From Streptomyces sp. HNM0575 (lineage in GTDB: Bacteria > Actinomycetota > Actinomycetes > Streptomycetales > Streptomycetaceae): 64,000 nt of DNA. The stretch covers positions 174,522 through 238,521 of the forward strand of contig NZ_JAASAG010000003.1 in assembly GCF_012726265.1 (NCBI RefSeq), read 5' to 3'. Shown in pieces: positions 1-8,674 of this stretch; within the stretch, counting starts at the first letter, position 1, and each line of letters opens with the position of its first letter. Both the position numbers and the translations under genes were made by a program. The notes below the pieces were generated by a model. That model was not told the DNA's origin. It was given only the letters and a program-made list of their open reading frames with translations, and did not search any database.

Positions 1-378
1 AGGGGTCCTTGCCGGCGTCCGCGTGTCCGGGGCCGCCCGCGGGAGGTCCGGCCGCGGCGGCGAGCACGTTCCCAGGAGTGCTGGGTTCTTCTCGACCCGC
101 GCCAGGCTCCCGCGCTGGTCGTCCCCGCGACCGGCGCACGTTTGCAGCGAAGCCCAGGCCAGGCACTCCGGGCCAACTCCCTTGCGGGCGGCCCGGGTTC
201 GCCCCGAGGCATCGCCGCGGTCCAGCCCGTCGGCCCGAGGGGTCCTTGCCGGCGTCCGCGTGTCCGGGGCCGCCCGCGGGAGGTCCGGCCGCGGCGGCGA
301 GCACGTTCCCAGGAGTGCTGGGTTCTTCTCGACCCGCGCCAGGCTCCCGCGCTGGTCGCCCTCGCGACCGGCGCACGC
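1..378. repeat. Long direct repeat, two copies 237 bp apart
   Basis: The first 120 bases of the window recur almost exactly from 238 (GGGGTCCTTGCCGGCGTCC onward), and the similarity continues with a few substitutions to about 140 and 377. The first copy begins at the window edge, so the array may extend to the left. The period is a multiple of three, which is why one open frame reads through both copies, but its Pro/Ala/Gly/Arg-rich translation resembles no protein I know and I see no ribosome binding site. I treat the stretch as non-coding repeat DNA. Confidence 0.85.
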
Positions 379-690
379 TCGCCCCGAGGCCCAGGTCGGG
401 CACCCCGCGGCCAACTCTCCTGCGGGCAGTTCGGGTTCGGCGAGTTCGCGAGTCGCGGCCAATGTGCGCCGGAGCGTGCCGCCGGACCAGAGGTCCGGTT
501 CCGACCTCGGTGCGTTGGCGGGTGCGCCAACTCCCGTGCGGGCAACCCGGGTTGGGGCTTTCCCGGCTGTCCGTCGGTGAGCGCTGGTGGGCGCCCGAGC
601 CCGGCCCGCGTGCCGCCGGGGTCCCGTGCCGGAGCGCCGGTCCGTGTCGGCAGCGGTGTCAACCCCCGTGCGGGCGGCCCGGGTTGGGGT
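173..690. repeat. Four dispersed copies of a ~30-bp partly palindromic motif
   Basis: A motif near CCAACTCCCGTGCGGGC followed by (G/A)(G/A)CCCGGGTT(G/C)GG occurs at about 173-203, 411-440, 527-557 and 659-689. Within each copy the CAAC(T/C)CC end and the GGGTTG end are complementary, and an internal GTGCGGG/CCCG part can also pair, so each copy could form a hairpin. The last two copies are the most similar. Spacing is irregular (238, 116, 132 bp). No gene is visible in 1-930. A small perfect hairpin (GCAACC CAA GGTTGC) lies at about 758-772. Confidence 0.6.
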
Positions 691-851
691 CCGCCCCCCC
701 GATCGCCCGCCAATGAGCGCTGACTGCGCCCCCCCGGGCCCGGGGACGGAGGCCCCGCAACCCAAGGTTGCCGGGTCCCGGGGCGGGGCCCGCCCGCGCT
801 GCGCGTCGGGCCGGGCCCCACTTCGCAAGCCCAGGCCGCAGGCCGCCCCCC

Positions 852-891
852 TTTGTTCGGACAAACTCTCATGGAGAATGTTCGGACAAAG
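852..891. promoter_or_regulatory. Twin palindromic operator, TTTGTTCGGACAAA type
   Basis: Two copies of TGTTCGGACAAA lie at 854-865 and 879-890, 25 bp apart. The left copy sits in TTTGTTCGGACAAA (852-865), a dyad with TTTGT/ACAAA arms. The right copy ends 3 bp before the -35 hexamer of the transporter promoter, a position suited to repression. Palindromes of this kind are bound by sugar-responsive repressors such as ROK-family XylR-like proteins; which protein acts here is inference, and none is encoded next to it. Confidence 0.7.
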
Positions 892-893
892 TA

Positions 894-923
894 TTGACGC
901 CCCGCTCCGGCCCCGGCTAGAAC
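894..923 (+). promoter_or_regulatory. HrdB-type promoter giving a leaderless transcript
   Basis: TTGACG (894-899), an 18-bp spacer and TAGAAC (918-923) match the main Streptomyces vegetative promoter. The expected start point falls at about 930-931, on the A of the ATG at 931, and there is no Shine-Dalgarno sequence in front of that ATG. The transcript is therefore predicted to be leaderless. Confidence 0.75.
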
Positions 924-930
924 TCCGCTC

Positions 931-1941
931 ATGGTCCTTCGGCGTAGAGCACGTAGAGCGACAACGGTGGCCGCGGCCCTGACGAGTGCGGCGCTTCTCG
1001 CCGCCGGTTGCAGCAGCTCCGGCGGCAAGGGCGGCGAGGAGCAGAGCGACGGCGCGGGCGGCGGCAAGGGTGTCGACACCCCGCGGATGACGATCGCGAT
1101 GGTCTCGCACTCCGGTGAGGGCGACACCTTCTGGGACATCGTGCAGAGCGGAGCGAAGGACGCGGCCCGCAAGGACAACGTCCAGTTCGACTACTCGCAC
1201 GACGACGAGGCGGGCCGCCAGGCGCAGCTCGTGAAGTCGGCCGTCGACAAGAAGGTGGACGGACTGATCGTCACCCTCGCCAAGCCGGACGCGATGAAGG
1301 GCGTCCTGAAGAAGGCCGTGAAGGCCGGGATCCCGGTCATCACCATCAACTCCGGGGGAGAGCACTCGAAGGAGTTCGGTGCGCTCTCGCACATCGGGCA
1401 GGACGAGGCGATCGCGGGCGAGGCCGTCGGCGAGGAGCTGAACAAGCGCGACCGCAAGAAGGCCCTGTGCGTCATCCACGAGCAGGGCAACGTGTCGCTG
1501 GAGCAGCGCTGCGACGGGGCGAAGAAGACCTTCGACGGCGAGATGAGCACGATCAACGTCGACGGCACGAACATGCCGGACGTGCAGTCGTCCGTGGAGG
1601 CCAAGCTCGAGTCGGACGACGGCATCGACACCGTGCTCACTCTCGGCGCCCCCTTCGCGGCGACGTCGGCCAAGGCGAAGGAGGAGGCCGACAGCAAGGC
1701 GGAGATCGACACCTTCGATCTCAACGCGCAGGTCGTGCAGGGCCTGAAGAACAAGAGCTTCGGCTTCGCGGTCGACCAGCAGCCCTATCTCCAGGGGTAC
1801 GAGGCGGTGGACGCCCTCTGGCTCCACTCGTACAACGCCAACGAACTGGGCGGCGGCAAGCCGGTATTGACCGGCCCGCAGATCGTCACCAGCAAGGACG
1901 TGCCGCGGCTGGAGAAGTACACCAAGCGCGGGACCCGGTGA
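931..1941 (+). CDS. Sugar ABC transporter substrate-binding lipoprotein (copy 1)
   Basis: This 336-residue protein has an Arg-rich N terminus, a hydrophobic stretch and the lipobox LAAGC at about residues 22-26, so it is an exported lipoprotein. The mature part has the periplasmic-binding-protein type I (LacI/ribose-binding-like) fold, with [25 protein letters not shown] near the start and the paired Asp and Asn regions typical of ribose/xylose/fructose binding proteins. It is the first gene of a transporter operon followed by a second, very similar binding protein, a permease and an ATPase. The ATG at 931 sits at the predicted +1 of the promoter, so it is probably translated without a leader. 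The sugar cannot be named from sequence; a monosaccharide is likely from the family. Confidence 0.88.
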   Translation: MVLRRRARRATTVAAALTSAALLAAGCSSSGGKGGEEQSDGAGGGKGVDTPRMTIAMVSHSGEGDTFWDIVQSGAKDAARKDNVQFDYSHDDEAGRQAQLVKSAVDKKVDGLIVTLAKPDAMKGVLKKAVKAGIPVITINSGGEHSKEFGALSHIGQDEAIAGEAVGEELNKRDRKKALCVIHEQGNVSLEQRCDGAKKTFDGEMSTINVDGTNMPDVQSSVEAKLESDDGIDTVLTLGAPFAATSAKAKEEADSKAEIDTFDLNAQVVQGLKNKSFGFAVDQQPYLQGYEAVDALWLHSYNANELGGGKPVLTGPQIVTSKDVPRLEKYTKRGTR

Positions 1942-2053
1942 GCGGACACCGGACAGGGGTCGCCGATACTGGCGCGGACGTCCGCGCCGGTACCGGTGGC
2001 CGCCGCGGGCGCCGGGCCGGACAGAAGCACCCGTATCGAGAGGTCGGCAGTAC

Positions 2054-3124
2054 GTGTCAAGGCTGGAAGGGTTCCGGAGGGACCGCGCGTGCGCACCCGC
2101 GCGCAGCAGTACGCGCAGGAGTACCGGAACACGCGCCGCCCGGGCCGCGACCGCGGCCCTGCTCCTCGCGTCCGTCGCGCTCGCGGGATGCAGCAGCACC
2201 GGCGGACTGCGCGCGGAGAAGCAGCGCGACGCGGCCGTCTCGGGCCACGCCGCCGTCGGCACACCGCGCTGGAAGATCGCCATGGTGAGCCACTCCGGCG
2301 AGGGCGACACCTTCTGGGACATCGTCCAGAGCGGCGCGAAGCAGGCGGCGGTGAAGGACAACATCGACTTCAGCTACTCGCACGACAAGGAAGCGGGCCG
2401 CCAGGCCCAGCTGGTCAAGGCCGCCGTGGACAACGAGGTGGACGGCCTGATCGTCTCCCTCGCCAAGCCGGAGGCGATCAAGGGCGCCCTGAAGAAGGCG
2501 GAGAAGGCGGGGATCCCCGTCGTCACCGTCAACTCCGGCCAGGACAAGTCGAAGGCGTACGGCGCGCTCGCCCACATCGGACAGGACGAGGAGGTCGCGG
2601 GCGAGGCCGTCGGACGGGAGCTGAACGAGCGCGGCCGCAAGAAGGCCGTGTGCCTCCTGCACGAGCAGGGCAACGTCGGCCACGAGGAGCGCTGCCGGGG
2701 CATTCGCAAGACCTTCGACGGCGAGGTGCGCAACCTCCACGCGGACGGTACGAACATGCCGGCCGTGGAGTCCTCCCTGGAGGCCGAGCTCCAGGCGGAC
2801 CGCAAGATCGACACGGTGGTGACGCTGGGCGCGCCCTTCGCGCCGACCGCCGTCAAGGCCGCCGACAGCGCGGGCAGCAAGGCCGAGACCGTCACCTTCG
2901 ACCTCAACGACCAGGCGGCCAGGGGGCTCAAGGACGGCTCGATCGGATTCGCCGTGGACCAGCAGCCCTACCTCCAGGGGTACGAGGCGGTCGACCTGCT
3001 GTGGGCCGAGCGCTACAACGCCAACATGCTGGGCGGCGGCAAGCCCGTGCTGACCGGCCCGCAGATCCTCACGAAGAAGGACGCATCCACCTTGCAGAAG
3101 TACACGAAGCGGGGCACGCGATGA
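2054..3124 (+). CDS. Sugar ABC transporter substrate-binding lipoprotein (copy 2, tandem paralogue)
   Basis: A 356-residue paralogue of the preceding protein. Long blocks are nearly identical ([54 protein letters not shown] at the end), while the signal peptides differ. The lipobox is LAGC at about residues 43-46 after a longer Arg-rich N region. The GTG at 2054 is preceded by GAGAGG (2038-2043). It overlaps the permease by ATGA at 3121-3124, so it is translationally coupled to it. Tandem duplication of the binding protein followed by divergence is the simplest origin. The two may differ in affinity or ligand, or one may be redundant. Confidence 0.88.
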   Translation: MSRLEGFRRDRACAPARSSTRRSTGTRAARAATAALLLASVALAGCSSTGGLRAEKQRDAAVSGHAAVGTPRWKIAMVSHSGEGDTFWDIVQSGAKQAAVKDNIDFSYSHDKEAGRQAQLVKAAVDNEVDGLIVSLAKPEAIKGALKKAEKAGIPVVTVNSGQDKSKAYGALAHIGQDEEVAGEAVGRELNERGRKKAVCLLHEQGNVGHEERCRGIRKTFDGEVRNLHADGTNMPAVESSLEAELQADRKIDTVVTLGAPFAPTAVKAADSAGSKAETVTFDLNDQAARGLKDGSIGFAVDQQPYLQGYEAVDLLWAERYNANMLGGGKPVLTGPQILTKKDASTLQKYTKRGTR

Positions 3125-4353
3125 CGGCTGCATCCACACCCACTCCACCCGGCGCCTCCGGTGCGGGGGACGGCGGCGGCACGGGCACGGCCGAGGCGGC
3201 CGGCGTCCCCGCCGGCGACGCCAAGGCCGGCACCACGGCCGACGCCAAGGCGCCCGGCGGCCCCGGCGGCCCCGGCAGCTCCGGCACCGCGGACACCGCC
3301 GGCCGCACCGGCCAGGGCCAAGGCGAGGCCGCGGGCGGCGACGAGCGCCTCGTACACCGTTCGCTGCTCCAGCGGCTGCTGGGACGCCCCGAACTCGGCG
3401 CCGTCGTGGGCGCGATCGCCGTCTTCGTCGTCTTCTCGGTGATCGCCGACAGCTTCCTGCGCGCCTCCAGCCTCTCCACGATCCTCTACGCCTCCTCCAC
3501 CCTCGGGATCATGGCGGTGCCGGTGGCGCTGCTGATGATCGGCGGCGAGTTCGACCTGTCGACCGGCGTGATGGTCACCAGCTCGTCACTGGTCTCCTCG
3601 ATGTTCAGCTACCAGATGACGGCGAACGTCTGGGTGGGAGTGGGCGTATCGCTGCTCGTGACGCTGGGCCTCGGCCTGTTCAACGGCTACATGCTCGTGC
3701 GTACGAAGCTGCCGAGCTTCATCATCACGCTCGGCACGTTCCTGATGCTCACGGGACTCAACCTCGGCCTCACGAAGCTCATCAGCCGCACCGTCACCAC
3801 CAAGACGATCTCCGACATGGAGGGCTTCAGCTCGGCGAAGGCGGTCTTCGCGTCCGAGCTGACGATCGGCTCCGCCGACATCCAGATCACCGTCGTGTGG
3901 TGGCTGGCACTGGTGGCGCTGGCGACGTGGCTGCTGCTGCGCACGAAGGCCGGCAACTGGATCTTCGCCGTCGGCGGCGGCCAGCACACCGCCCGCGCGG
4001 TCGGCGTCCCGGTCGCCCGTACCAAGATCGGCCTCTATCTCGGGGTGGCGCTGGGCGCGTGGATATCCGGCCAGCATCTGCTCTTCAACTACGCCGTCGT
4101 GCAGTCCGGCGAGGGCGTGGGCAACGAGCTGATCTACATCGCCGCGGCCGTCATCGGCGGCTGCCTGCTGACCGGCGGCTACGGCTCGGCGGTCGGCGCC
4201 GCGGTGGGGGCGTTCATCTTCGGCATGACGAGCAAGGGCATCGTGTACGCGCAGTGGGAGGCCGACTGGTTCAAGTTCTTCCTCGGGGCGATGCTGCTGG
4301 TCGCCGTGCTGCTGAACGCGTACATACGCAAGCGTGCGGAGGCGAACCGATGA
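3121..4353 (+). CDS. Sugar ABC transporter permease (RbsC/XylH/FrcC family)
   Basis: A 410-residue membrane protein. The first ~80 residues are a Gly/Ala/Thr/Pro-rich cytoplasmic extension that is unusual for the family. The transmembrane core starts near residue 97 ([17 protein letters not shown]) and contains about ten segments. [12 protein letters not shown] near residues 140-152 is the family's characteristic GGIDLSVG-like motif. The ATG at 3121 lies inside the ATGA overlap with the upstream gene, and the stop overlaps the ATPase start in the same way (4350-4353). One permease gene is present, so the channel is presumably a homodimer, as usual in this family. Confidence 0.9.
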   Translation: MTAASTPTPPGASGAGDGGGTGTAEAAGVPAGDAKAGTTADAKAPGGPGGPGSSGTADTAGRTGQGQGEAAGGDERLVHRSLLQRLLGRPELGAVVGAIAVFVVFSVIADSFLRASSLSTILYASSTLGIMAVPVALLMIGGEFDLSTGVMVTSSSLVSSMFSYQMTANVWVGVGVSLLVTLGLGLFNGYMLVRTKLPSFIITLGTFLMLTGLNLGLTKLISRTVTTKTISDMEGFSSAKAVFASELTIGSADIQITVVWWLALVALATWLLLRTKAGNWIFAVGGGQHTARAVGVPVARTKIGLYLGVALGAWISGQHLLFNYAVVQSGEGVGNELIYIAAAVIGGCLLTGGYGSAVGAAVGAFIFGMTSKGIVYAQWEADWFKFFLGAMLLVAVLLNAYIRKRAEANR

Positions 4354-5225
4354 GCACGGAGAAGGAGCGGGAGAAGGCGCAGGAGCCGGAAAAGGACGGG
4401 AACGTGGCGGACGTACAGGACGCGGCCCCGGCCGTGCCGCTCGTGGAGCTGACCGACGTCAGCAAGTTCTACGGCAACATCCGTGCCCTGGAGGACGTCT
4501 CGCTCCAGGTCGCCGCGGGCGAGATCACGTGCGTGCTCGGCGACAACGGCGCCGGCAAGTCGACCCTCATCAAGATCGTCGCGGGTCTGCACCAGCACGA
4601 CGCGGGCACGTTCCGCATCAACGGCGAGGAGGCCCGACTCTCCTCACCGCGCGAGGCCCTGGACCGCGGCATCGCCACCGTCTACCAGGACCTCGCCGTC
4701 GTACCGCTGATGCCGGTGTGGCGGAACTTCTTCCTCGGCTCGGAACCCACCAAGGGGCGCGGGCCCTTCGCACGCCTCGACGTCGACCGCATGCGCCGCA
4801 CCACGCACAGCGAGCTGCTGCGCATGGGCATCGACCTGCGCGACGTCGACCAGCCCATCGGCACCCTCTCCGGCGGCGAGCGGCAGTGCGTGGCCATCGC
4901 CCGCGCCGTCTACTTCGGTGCGAAGGTGCTGGTGCTCGACGAGCCGACGGCGGCGCTCGGCGTCAAGCAGTCCGGTGTGGTCCTGAAGTACGTGGCGGCG
5001 GCGCGGGACGCCGGGCTCGGCGTCGTGCTGATCACGCACAATCCGCACCACGCGTATCTCGTGGGGGATCGTTTCGTGCTGCTCAAGCGGGGCGCGATGG
5101 CGGGCAGCCACCGCAAGGACGGGCTGGAGCTGGAGGAGCTGACCCGGCAGATGTCCGGCGGCAGCGAGCTGGAGCAGCTCAGCCACGAACTGGAGCGCGC
5201 GCCGGTACCCGAGCACCTGGGCTGA
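4350..5225 (+). CDS. Sugar ABC transporter ATP-binding protein, single-domain (FrcA-like)
   Basis: A 291-residue ATPase with one nucleotide-binding domain: Walker [13 protein letters not shown], signature LSGGERQ, Walker [12 protein letters not shown], and the switch His in LITHN. Related ribose/xylose importers use RbsA/XylG proteins of about 500 residues with two fused domains; a single domain is typical of the fructose (Frc) type, so two copies should assemble with the permease. The N terminus carries a Lys/Glu-rich charged extension of about 30 residues. Start ATG 4350 is coupled to the permease by ATGA. The next gene begins about 300 bp downstream, after a hairpin. Confidence 0.9.
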   Translation: MSTEKEREKAQEPEKDGNVADVQDAAPAVPLVELTDVSKFYGNIRALEDVSLQVAAGEITCVLGDNGAGKSTLIKIVAGLHQHDAGTFRINGEEARLSSPREALDRGIATVYQDLAVVPLMPVWRNFFLGSEPTKGRGPFARLDVDRMRRTTHSELLRMGIDLRDVDQPIGTLSGGERQCVAIARAVYFGAKVLVLDEPTAALGVKQSGVVLKYVAAARDAGLGVVLITHNPHHAYLVGDRFVLLKRGAMAGSHRKDGLELEELTRQMSGGSELEQLSHELERAPVPEHLG

Positions 5226-5239
5226 GCGGCGGCCGCGGC

Positions 5240-5266
5240 GGCGACGGCCCTTCCCCGTCCGTCGCC
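5240..5266 (+). terminator. Hairpin after the transporter genes
   Basis: GGCGACGG (5240-5247) pairs perfectly with CCGTCGCC (5259-5266) across an 11-nt loop, starting 14 bp after the ATPase stop. There is no U-tract, as is common in Streptomyces. It may separate or attenuate expression of the kinase gene at 5531. I see nothing else I can name in 5267-5514, and no convincing promoter. Confidence 0.5.
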
Positions 5267-5530
5267 CCCGCCCCGCGGGACCGGACAGGGCAGCCGCCGG
5301 GCGCGAGCAGCTGCCGGACCGGCCGCTTGCGGGCCCGTATCGCCGCTGGTCAGAGCCCTGTGGCGTCGCGGCCTCGCGCGGTAAGGCAGAATCGGCGAGT
5401 GGGCCGGGGTTGTACGGCACGACCGCCGCCCGGCCCGCGATCAGCCGGCCGGGCCGTCGGCCGCCTGCCCAGCCCGTACGACCGACCCGTGGCCCAGAGC
5501 CAGCAGCCGCGCACAGAGGAAGGCCGCGCA

Positions 5531-6691
5531 GTGAGCATGTACAGAGAGCGCGCGGACCGCGACCGTCTCTACCGCCGCTCCGCGCCGAGCGCCAGCGTCC
5601 TGCGGACCGTGAGCACCCGGGAGCGGCGCTCGCCCCTGTCGGCGCCCAGGGTCCCCACCGTCGGCATCGACATCGGCGGTACGAAGGTGATGGCGGGGGT
5701 CGTCGACGCCGACGGCCACATCCTGGAGCAGGTGCGGGCCGAGACGCCCGAGAAGTCCAAGAGCCCGAAGGTCGTCGAGGACACCATCGCCGAACTGGTC
5801 CTGGACCTCTCCGACCGTCACGACGTGCACGCCGTGGGGATCGGCGCCGCCGGCTGGGTGGACGCCGACCGCTCCCGCGTGCTCTTCGCGCCGCATCTCG
5901 CGTGGCGTGACGAGCCGCTCAAGGACGCCCTCACCGCGCGTCTCGCCGTGCCGGTCATGGTCGACAACGACGCCAACACCGCCGCGTGGGGCGAGTGGCG
6001 CTTCGGCGCCGGCCGCGGCGAGGACCACCTGGTGATGATCACGCTCGGCACGGGCATCGGCGGCGCGATCCTGGAGAACGGCCAGGTCAAGCGCGGAAAG
6101 TACGGTGTGGCGGGCGAGTTCGGGCACATGCAGGTCGTGCCCGGCGGCCATCGCTGCCCCTGCGGCAACCGCGGCTGCTGGGAGCAGTACAGCTCGGGCA
6201 ACGCGCTGGTGCGCGAGGCCCGCGAACTGGCGCTTGCCGAGTCGCCCGTCGCGTACGGCATCATCGAGCGCGTCGACGGCCACGTCTCGGAGATCACCGG
6301 GCCGCTCATCACCGAACTCGCCCGCGGCGGCGACGCCATGTGCACCGAGCTGCTCCAGGACATCGGCCAGTGGCTGGGCGTCGGCATCGCCAACCTCGCC
6401 GCCGCCCTCGACCCCGGCGGCTTCGTGATCGGCGGAGGCGTCAGCGCCGCCGACGAACTGCTCATCGACCCGGCACGTGAGGCGTTCAAGCGCCATCTGA
6501 CGGGCCGCGGATACCGTCCGGAGGCCACCATCGCCAAGGCACAGCTCGGCCCCGAGGCCGGCATGGTCGGCGCGGCCGATCTCGCCCGCCTCGTCGCCCG
6601 CCGCTTCCGCCGCGCCAACCGGCGCCGCCTGGAGCGCTACGAACGCTACGAGCGGGCCGCGGACAACCTGCGCCGGGCGGTGGGCCAGTGA
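5531..6691 (+). CDS. ROK-family sugar kinase (glucokinase-like)
   Basis: A 386-residue kinase expected to phosphorylate the imported sugar with ATP in the cytoplasm. It has the N-terminal phosphate-binding motif VGIDIGGTKVMAGV (about residues 43-56), the catalytic Asp in VDNDANTAAWGE, the glycine-rich TLGTGIGGAI, and the zinc-binding ROK signature GHRCPCGNRGCWEQ. There is no DNA-binding HTH domain at the N terminus, so it is an enzyme and not a ROK repressor. About 40 N-terminal residues and an Arg/Tyr-rich C-terminal tail (RRRLERYERYE) are extra compared with ordinary glucokinases. Start GTG 5531 has AGAGGAAGG at 5515-5523; an in-frame ATG follows two codons later. It overlaps the next gene by GTGA. 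Confidence 0.88.
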   Translation: MSMYRERADRDRLYRRSAPSASVLRTVSTRERRSPLSAPRVPTVGIDIGGTKVMAGVVDADGHILEQVRAETPEKSKSPKVVEDTIAELVLDLSDRHDVHAVGIGAAGWVDADRSRVLFAPHLAWRDEPLKDALTARLAVPVMVDNDANTAAWGEWRFGAGRGEDHLVMITLGTGIGGAILENGQVKRGKYGVAGEFGHMQVVPGGHRCPCGNRGCWEQYSSGNALVREARELALAESPVAYGIIERVDGHVSEITGPLITELARGGDAMCTELLQDIGQWLGVGIANLAAALDPGGFVIGGGVSAADELLIDPAREAFKRHLTGRGYRPEATIAKAQLGPEAGMVGAADLARLVARRFRRANRRRLERYERYERAADNLRRAVGQ

Positions 6692-7266
6692 CGACCACGA
6701 CGCCGCCCCAGAACCTGCGTCCCTCGCAGCGCCCGCCCCAGCGCCCCCCGCACCGGCCGCGCCACCGCCTCCTGACGCTGCTCATAGTCGTACTGCTGAT
6801 CGCGGTGCCCGGCGGCTATCTCGTCAGGTCGGCCTTCACGAGCCGGGACAGCGGCGAGGAGAAGGAGCGCAAGGCCGCCGCCACCAACCTCACCTACGGC
6901 TGGCCGAGCAAGGTCCAGCGCAACGTCTACGACGTGCCGCTGCCGTCCAAGTCCAGCCACTACGCCTTCTACGAGGCCAACTCCTGGCAGACCAGCTCCC
7001 TTTACGTGCAGTTCCGCGTGCCGGAGAAGAAGCTCGACGACTTCCTCGACGACGTCGGCACCAACACCTCCGCGCTGCGGGAGGGGAAGGTCACCATCCC
7101 CGACAAGCATGCCGACCGGATCGGATGGGACCTGAAGAAGGACGGCCACGACTACGCGGGCACCACGTACCGGCAGGGCGACAGCCGCCCGGACGTGGCG
7201 ATCACCGTGGACCGCACGTACAAGGACATGCCGCGTGTATATGTCGTGTCCACCGTGAAGTTCTGA
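6688..7266 (+). CDS. Small membrane-anchored protein of unknown function
   Basis: A 192-residue protein whose GTG start overlaps the kinase stop (GTGA, 6688-6691), so it is the last gene of the sugar unit. A Pro/Arg-rich cytoplasmic N terminus of about 30 residues precedes one transmembrane segment (LLTLLIVVLLIAVPGGYLV, about 31-49). The rest, about 140 polar residues, should lie outside the membrane. I do not recognise the domain and see no lipobox or catalytic motif. Coupling to the kinase suggests a link with the transporter, but its role is unknown. Confidence 0.8.
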   Translation: MTTTTPPQNLRPSQRPPQRPPHRPRHRLLTLLIVVLLIAVPGGYLVRSAFTSRDSGEEKERKAAATNLTYGWPSKVQRNVYDVPLPSKSSHYAFYEANSWQTSSLYVQFRVPEKKLDDFLDDVGTNTSALREGKVTIPDKHADRIGWDLKKDGHDYAGTTYRQGDSRPDVAITVDRTYKDMPRVYVVSTVKF

Positions 7267-7323
7267 TGTACACAGCGATGCCCCCTCGGCCGCGCCCCGA
7301 AGAGCCCTGGGTAGCGTGGCCGC

Positions 7324-8595
7324 GTGAGCGAGAAGCAGAGTGACCGGATGTTGCAACACCGCCTCGACGGCCCCGACGACGCCCCCGTCCTCGTGCTCGG
7401 TCCGGCCCTCGGCACGACCTGGCACATGTGGGACCGGCAGATCCCGGAACTGACCCGCAACTGGCGCGTTCTCCGCTTCGACCTGCCCGGTCACGGCGGC
7501 GCCCCCGCACACCCCGCGGACTCGGCGACCGCGCTCGCCGAGCGCGTCCTGGCCACCCTCGACTCCCTCGGCGTCCACCGCTTCGGCTTCGCCGGGTGCT
7601 CCATCGGCGGGGCCGTCGGCATCCAGCTCGGCATCCTCGCCCGCGAGCGGCTCTCCTCGCTCGCCCTGATCTCCACCTCGCCGCGGTTCGGCACCGCCGA
7701 CGCGTGGCGCCAGCGCGGCGTCGTCGTGCGCACGAACGGCCTCGATCCCATCGCCCGCTCCACGCCCGAGCGTTGGTTCACCGAGGGCTTCATCGAGGCG
7801 CAGCCGGCGATCGTGGAGTGGGCCGTGCAGATGGTCCGTACGACCGACCCCGGCTGCTACATCGCCGCCTGCGAGGTGCTGGCCGCCTTCGACGTACGCA
7901 GCGAGCTGAGCGGCATCGGCGTGCCCACGCTGGTCGTCGCCGGCGCCGAGGACGAGGCGACACCGCCCGCCGACGCCCGCGGACTCGTCGCGGGGATACC
8001 GGACGCGAGGCTGGCGATAGTGCCCGGGGCCTCGCACCTCACGCCCGTCGAACAGCCGGGCGCGGTCACCGAGTTGATCATCAGGCACTTCACCACCAGC
8101 TGGCAGGAGTCGCCCGCGGGCCCGCCGGCGCCCGCCCCCGTCATCGCCCCGCAGCCCGTGAGACCGACCGGCGCCATAGCCGAACTGGAGCCGGGCGAGC
8201 AGGCTTCGATACGCACCGACCCGTACGACGCGGGGATGAAGGTGCGCCGCGAGGTCCTGGGCGACGCGCACGTGGACCGCGCCCAGGAGAACGCCGACGA
8301 CTTCACTCAGGACTTCCAGGACCTCGCGACCCGCTACGCGTGGGGCGAGCTGTGGACCAGGCCCGGCATCGACCGGCGCACCCGCAGCGTCATCACCCTC
8401 ACCGCGCTCGTCTCCCGCGGCCACTTCGACGAGCTGACCTTCCACGTGCGCGCGGCGCTGCGCAACGGGCTCACCCCGGAGGAGATCAAGGAGGTGCTCC
8501 TCCAGACCGCGGTCTACGCGGGCGTCCCGGCGGCGAACTCGGCCTTCGCGGTGGCGCAGAAGGTCATACGCGAGGAGACCACCCCCGAGGAGTGA
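7324..8595 (+). CDS. pcaL: Fused 3-oxoadipate enol-lactonase / 4-carboxymuconolactone decarboxylase (PcaL type)
   Basis: This 423-residue protein joins two steps of the protocatechuate branch of the beta-ketoadipate pathway. Residues ~1-262 are an alpha/beta hydrolase with nucleophile elbow GCSIGG, acid region AGAEDEATP and catalytic His in GASHLTPVEQP (enol-lactonase, PcaD). After a Pro-rich linker, residues ~300-420 form a carboxymuconolactone decarboxylase domain (YAWGELWTRPGIDRRTRS; LLQTAVYAGVPAANSAF). Such fusions are known in Streptomyces and Rhodococcus. The GTG start follows TAGCGT (7312-7317) by six bases, so it may be leaderless. No other pca gene lies in the window; the enzyme is separated from the rest of its pathway or works on a related lactone. 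Confidence 0.85.
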   Translation: MSEKQSDRMLQHRLDGPDDAPVLVLGPALGTTWHMWDRQIPELTRNWRVLRFDLPGHGGAPAHPADSATALAERVLATLDSLGVHRFGFAGCSIGGAVGIQLGILARERLSSLALISTSPRFGTADAWRQRGVVVRTNGLDPIARSTPERWFTEGFIEAQPAIVEWAVQMVRTTDPGCYIAACEVLAAFDVRSELSGIGVPTLVVAGAEDEATPPADARGLVAGIPDARLAIVPGASHLTPVEQPGAVTELIIRHFTTSWQESPAGPPAPAPVIAPQPVRPTGAIAELEPGEQASIRTDPYDAGMKVRREVLGDAHVDRAQENADDFTQDFQDLATRYAWGELWTRPGIDRRTRSVITLTALVSRGHFDELTFHVRAALRNGLTPEEIKEVLLQTAVYAGVPAANSAFAVAQKVIREETTPEE

Positions 8596-8674
8596 GCGCC
8601 CCGAGGAGTGCCCGGGGGCGGTCGCGCCCCGAGGGCGGCCGGGACGCCGCAGGCGTGGGGGCACAATGGGCCCC

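Noticed and set aside
1..690. CRISPR array
   Set aside because: Repeat spacing is irregular, spacers differ in length, and no cas genes are visible.
9..716. Pro/Ala-rich coding sequence across the repeat block
   Set aside because: In-frame only because one repeat period is a multiple of three; no start signal, no domain, no family likeness.
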